The notes below the pieces were generated by a model that searched no databases, was not told where the DNA came from, and saw only the letters and a list, made by a program, of their open reading frames with translations. Below, piece after piece: positions 5,958 through 8,875 of a DNA stretch of 8,875 nucleotides (its first letter is position 1; each line of letters begins with the position of its first letter). The stretch covers positions 1 to 8,875 of the forward strand of contig JAZFYD010000059.1 in assembly GCA_036443405.1 (NCBI GenBank), given 5' to 3'. The position numbers and the translations under genes were made by a program. The DNA comes from JAZFYD01 sp036443405. GTDB lineage: Bacteria; Planctomycetota; PLA2.

Positions 5958-5982
5958 GCTCCAACGGCGTCAGCCGTTGGGC
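5958..5982 (-). repeat. REP-like palindromic repeat, copy 3 (inverted)
   Basis: The 25 nt at 5958-5982 are the exact reverse complement of 5883-5907 in copy 2. The stem is CCAACGGC (5961-5968) with GCCGTTGG (5973-5980) and the loop GTCA. With copy 2 it makes an inverted pair separated by 50 nt, the layout of a bacterial interspersed mosaic element. It ends 2 nt before the Shine-Dalgarno sequence of the small ORF. Confidence 0.87.
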
Positions 5983-5984
5983 AG

Positions 5985-5990
5985 AGGAGG
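5985..5990 (+). promoter_or_regulatory. Perfect Shine-Dalgarno AGGAGG
   Basis: AGGAGG lies 8 nt before ATG 5999, inside the purine run GAGGAGGAGA. It decides the start of the small ORF at 5999 over the in-frame ATG at 5909, which lies in repeat copy 2. It is among the strongest ribosome-binding matches in the window. Confidence 0.7.
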
Positions 5991-5998
5991 AGACGACC

Positions 5999-6130
5999 AT
6001 GTGGCTCGGCGTCGCGCTCTATCTCGTCCTGTTCTTCGCGATCCTGCACTTTGTCGACCTCCTGGCCGCCCGCGTGCCGGAGTCGCCCGACACGCCGCCT
6101 GCGCAGGAGCCCCCGTCTACAGTAGAGTAG
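5999..6130 (+). CDS. Predicted single-pass membrane micro-protein (43 aa)
   Basis: I do not recognise a family. The 43-residue product has a hydrophobic helix at about residues 2-23 (WLGVALYLVLFFAILHFVDL), then a short basic point (AARV) and an acidic, Pro-rich tail (PESPDTPPAQEPPSTVE). With so few residues before the helix it could be a membrane anchor with a cytoplasmic tail, or a small regulatory or complex-associated subunit; the orientation is not certain. A perfect AGGAGG 8 nt upstream supports translation. It sits between the repeat cluster and the 274-aa unknown gene, whose GTG starts 4 nt after its stop, suggesting co-transcription. A spurious ORF is possible given the length. Confidence 0.55.
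   Translation: MWLGVALYLVLFFAILHFVDLLAARVPESPDTPPAQEPPSTVE
6118..6123 (+). promoter_or_regulatory. Candidate -10 box TACAGT
   Basis: CTACAGTAG within the last codons of the small ORF contains a -10-like TACAGT 11 nt before GTG 6135. A transcript starting about 7 nt downstream would be almost leaderless for the 274-aa gene, which has no Shine-Dalgarno sequence. No -35 match is visible at the usual spacing. The box resembles CTACAATGA before miaB. Confidence 0.25.
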
Positions 6131-6134
6131 CGGC

Positions 6135-6959
6135 GTGCCCGGACCCAAGGAGCGTAGCTACCGGCGCGGTCGCCCGTGGGAGATCATCGAGGCCCACTAC
6201 GCGAGCCGGGCATCCTTCAGTGCCGTGCACCGCGGGTATGAAGCGCGTGTGCAGCGTCTCGTCGCGGAGCGCGGCATGTCGCGCGACCAGATTCGGCTGA
6301 CTCCCGCCGAAACGACGGCGCTGTTCGACACGGCGGAGCTCGAGGCGCTGATCGACAGGGATGTGGGCCGGTTGCGCATGGTGTCCCACGCGTTTTTCCG
6401 CGAGAGCAACATCGCCGATCCCTACGATTCGGAAGTCTCCAAGATCTGGCACGAGCTTTCGATCCTGAAGGAGGAGCACCTGAGCGTGCGCGACTTCCCG
6501 CGCGACGGCAACGTTCGCGCGTTCGCCCGCCTGTTCCACGAGGTTTCGCAGTACTACCCCAAGCGTTTGCGCCGGGTCCGCGACCTCTTCGCCCGCGCGC
6601 AAAAGCGCCTCGACGCGCTGCTCCCGCAGTTCCAGGAGGACGCCATCGTCCTGCGATCGGCGTTCCTGTACCGGACCGATCTCTGGCCGGATTCGCCGCA
6701 GGCCTCGCTGACCCGCTTCCTCACCAAGATGTTTGCGGACGAGGGCGCGGCGGAGGGGTATCTCGAGGTCGCGCGTTCGTTTTTCAAGGCGGGATTCTTC
6801 GCCGAGGCGACCGAATGCGCTCGGGTCGGAGTCGCAACGGCCAGCAAGGAGGCGCAGGCCCGTGGTGGTCCCGCCCAGGAGTTGCGCGAGACGATCCGGG
6901 AAATGGACAAGCTCGTCTCCCGCGCCGACGCCGAAGCCCAGGCGCTCGAGAATATCTAG
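6135..6959 (+). CDS. Uncharacterised alpha-helical protein (274 aa)
   Basis: I do not recognise this protein. It lacks a signal peptide and membrane segment, so it is probably cytoplasmic. A basic N-terminus (KERSYRRGRPWE, 5-16) is followed by mostly helical, charged sequence. Notable stretches are FFRESNIADPYDSEVSKIWHEL (87-108), LKEEHLSVRDFP (111-122) and RLFHEVSQYYPKRLRRVRDLFARAQKRLDALLP (132-164). A segment at about 205-236 (AEGYLEVARSFFKAGFFAEATECARVGV) looks like a tetratricopeptide-type helix pair. The C-terminus is a probable coiled coil. GTG 6135 is the only near-upstream start, since an in-frame TAG lies at 6123-6125; the next Met is residue 48. Codon use agrees with the neighbours and the frame is intact, so it is a real gene. 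A scaffolding or protein-interaction role is only a guess. Confidence 0.85.
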   Translation: MPGPKERSYRRGRPWEIIEAHYASRASFSAVHRGYEARVQRLVAERGMSRDQIRLTPAETTALFDTAELEALIDRDVGRLRMVSHAFFRESNIADPYDSEVSKIWHELSILKEEHLSVRDFPRDGNVRAFARLFHEVSQYYPKRLRRVRDLFARAQKRLDALLPQFQEDAIVLRSAFLYRTDLWPDSPQASLTRFLTKMFADEGAAEGYLEVARSFFKAGFFAEATECARVGVATASKEAQARGGPAQELRETIREMDKLVSRADAEAQALENI

Positions 6960-6975
6960 CCAGCCGGCGGGCCTG

Positions 6976-7007
6976 GGCAAGGAACCGGATTCCGCGTCCG
7001 GTTTGCC
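6976..7007 (+). promoter_or_regulatory. Inverted repeat just upstream of the miaB -10 box
   Basis: AACCGGA (6983-6989) pairs perfectly with TCCGGTT (6997-7003) across 7 nt. GGCA (6976-6979) and TGCC (7004-7007) extend it past a 3-nt bulge, for 11 bp in total. It starts 16 nt after the stop of the 274-aa gene and ends exactly where TACAAT begins. It may be an operator covering the -35 region or a terminator without a U-run. Confidence 0.4.
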
Positions 7008-7013
7008 TACAAT
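7008..7013 (+). promoter_or_regulatory. Candidate miaB -10 box TACAAT
   Basis: TACAAT is one base from the sigma70 consensus TATAAT. The start site predicted from it would leave a leader of only about 12 nt before ATG 7032. No Shine-Dalgarno sequence is visible in that leader. No good -35 hexamer is found at 16-18 nt, where the dyad lies instead. Confidence 0.4.
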
Positions 7014-7031
7014 GACCGGCTCGAACTTGCG

Positions 7032-8376
<1,345 letters not shown>

Positions 8377-8387
<11 letters not shown>

Positions 8388-8875
8388 CCCGCGTCGCCAT
8401 CTGGGGCGCCATTTGGCGCGCGCGGAGGAGTTGGCGCTCAAAGGGCGCCTGCGGGCCGAACCCAATCCCATCGTTGGCTGCGTGATCGTCAAGGGCAACC
8501 GCGTGATCGCGGAGGGACACCACGCGCGGTTTGGTGGCCAGCACGCGGAGGTCTCGGCGCTTCGCAAGGCGAGGGGGAACGCACGCAACGCCACCGTGTA
8601 TGTGACGCTGGAACCGTGCGGCCACACCGGCAAGACCCCGCCGTGCGCGACGGCCCTGATTCGTGCGGGGGTAACAGAGGTCGTGTACGCCATCGCCGAT
8701 CCCAATCCGCTGACCGCGGGACGTGGTCCCGCGATGTTGCGCGATGCGGGGATCAAGGTGACCCGTGTCTCTCCGACCAAGAGCCTGCGCGCGATGATGG
8801 AGCCGTATCTGGGGCGCGTGAACAGGAAGCGGCCGTGGGTCATCGCGAAGTGGGGCATGAGCCTCGACGGAAAGA
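8377..8875 (+). CDS. ribD: Riboflavin biosynthesis protein RibD, 3' partial
   Basis: RibD is bifunctional: its N-terminal zinc deaminase and C-terminal reductase carry out the second and third steps from GTP-derived pyrimidine to riboflavin. About 166 residues are visible: PNPIVGCVIV, GGQHAEV with zinc ligand His56 and catalytic Glu58, and LEPCGHTGKTPPC with zinc ligands Cys81 and Cys90. DPNP and AGRG follow, then the first residues of the reductase domain (RPWVIAKWGMSLDGK). The window ends there. No ATG or GTG fits the start. TTG 8377 (overlapping the end of miaB by 11 nt, with weak G-rich sequence before it) gives a slightly long N-terminus. CTG 8401 and TTG 8413 are alternatives; the latter aligns with the MARA of the E. 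coli protein. The identity is firm, the start is not. Confidence 0.92.

Noticed and set aside
5852..5982. CRISPR array
   Set aside because: Only three short palindromic copies, two directly abutting and one inverted, with no regular spacers and no cas genes.
5909..5998. In-frame ATG at 5909 as start of a longer (73-aa) version of the small ORF
   Set aside because: The ATG lies at the end of repeat copy 2, the added 30 residues would be translated from repeat sequence, and the perfect AGGAGG is placed for ATG 5999.

Overview
The window is about 8.9 kb of GC-rich bacterial chromosome, coding almost entirely on the + strand. It is the 3' part of the spc/alpha ribosomal-protein cluster followed by a short variable segment and two housekeeping genes. 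Gene order is secY (5' end missing) - adk - map - infA - rpmJ - rpsM - rpsK - [136-nt gap] - rpsD - rpoA - rplQ - [palindromic repeats] - small membrane ORF - uncharacterised helical protein - miaB - ribD (3' end missing). No tRNA, rRNA, CRISPR array, insertion sequence or prophage gene was seen. No stretch over 300 nt lacks a gene.

Organism: the ordinary gene order, high GC and complete essential genes indicate a free-living bacterium. Motif wording in SecY (around GGHRHYLP), RpoA (NYDKLILEIW, RKHLNPFVQF) and RibD (WVIAKWGMSLDGK) reminds me most of the Planctomycetota/PVC group. This is from memory, not a search, so the phylum is tentative.

Region 1 (1-3527) is tightly packed: translocon, adenylate kinase, methionine aminopeptidase, IF-1, L36, S13 and S11. 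Three successive junctions (adk/map, map/infA, infA/rpmJ) are 4-nt stop/start overlaps, which implies translational coupling. A compact hairpin with a T5 run covers the secY stop codon and the adk ribosome binding site. Region 2 (3528-5848) holds rpsD, rpoA and rplQ after a gap containing hairpins, a perfect TTGACA box and a stem-loop abutting the rpsD ribosome binding site. This could be an internal promoter and an S4-responsive leader.

Region 3 (5849-6959) is the least ordinary part. Two tandem 29-nt palindromic repeats and one inverted copy form REP-like hairpins with TGAC/GTCA loops, and the two tandem copies show a compensatory base-pair change. Directly after the inverted copy are a perfect AGGAGG and a 43-codon ORF predicted to make a single-pass membrane peptide. 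A 274-aa helical protein that I do not recognise follows. Region 4 (6960-8875) contains a dyad and a TACAAT box, then miaB (tRNA 2-methylthio modification) and ribD (riboflavin synthesis), which overlaps the miaB end.

Functionally the window joins protein synthesis (S13, S11, S4, L36, L17, IF-1), transcription (alpha subunit), protein export and N-terminal maturation (SecY, Map), nucleotide balance (Adk), tRNA modification (MiaB) and flavin supply (RibD). I do not see a new multi-gene system. The best leads are the covarying repeats with the adjacent micro-ORF, the unknown 274-aa protein, the rpsD leader and the divergent IF-1.
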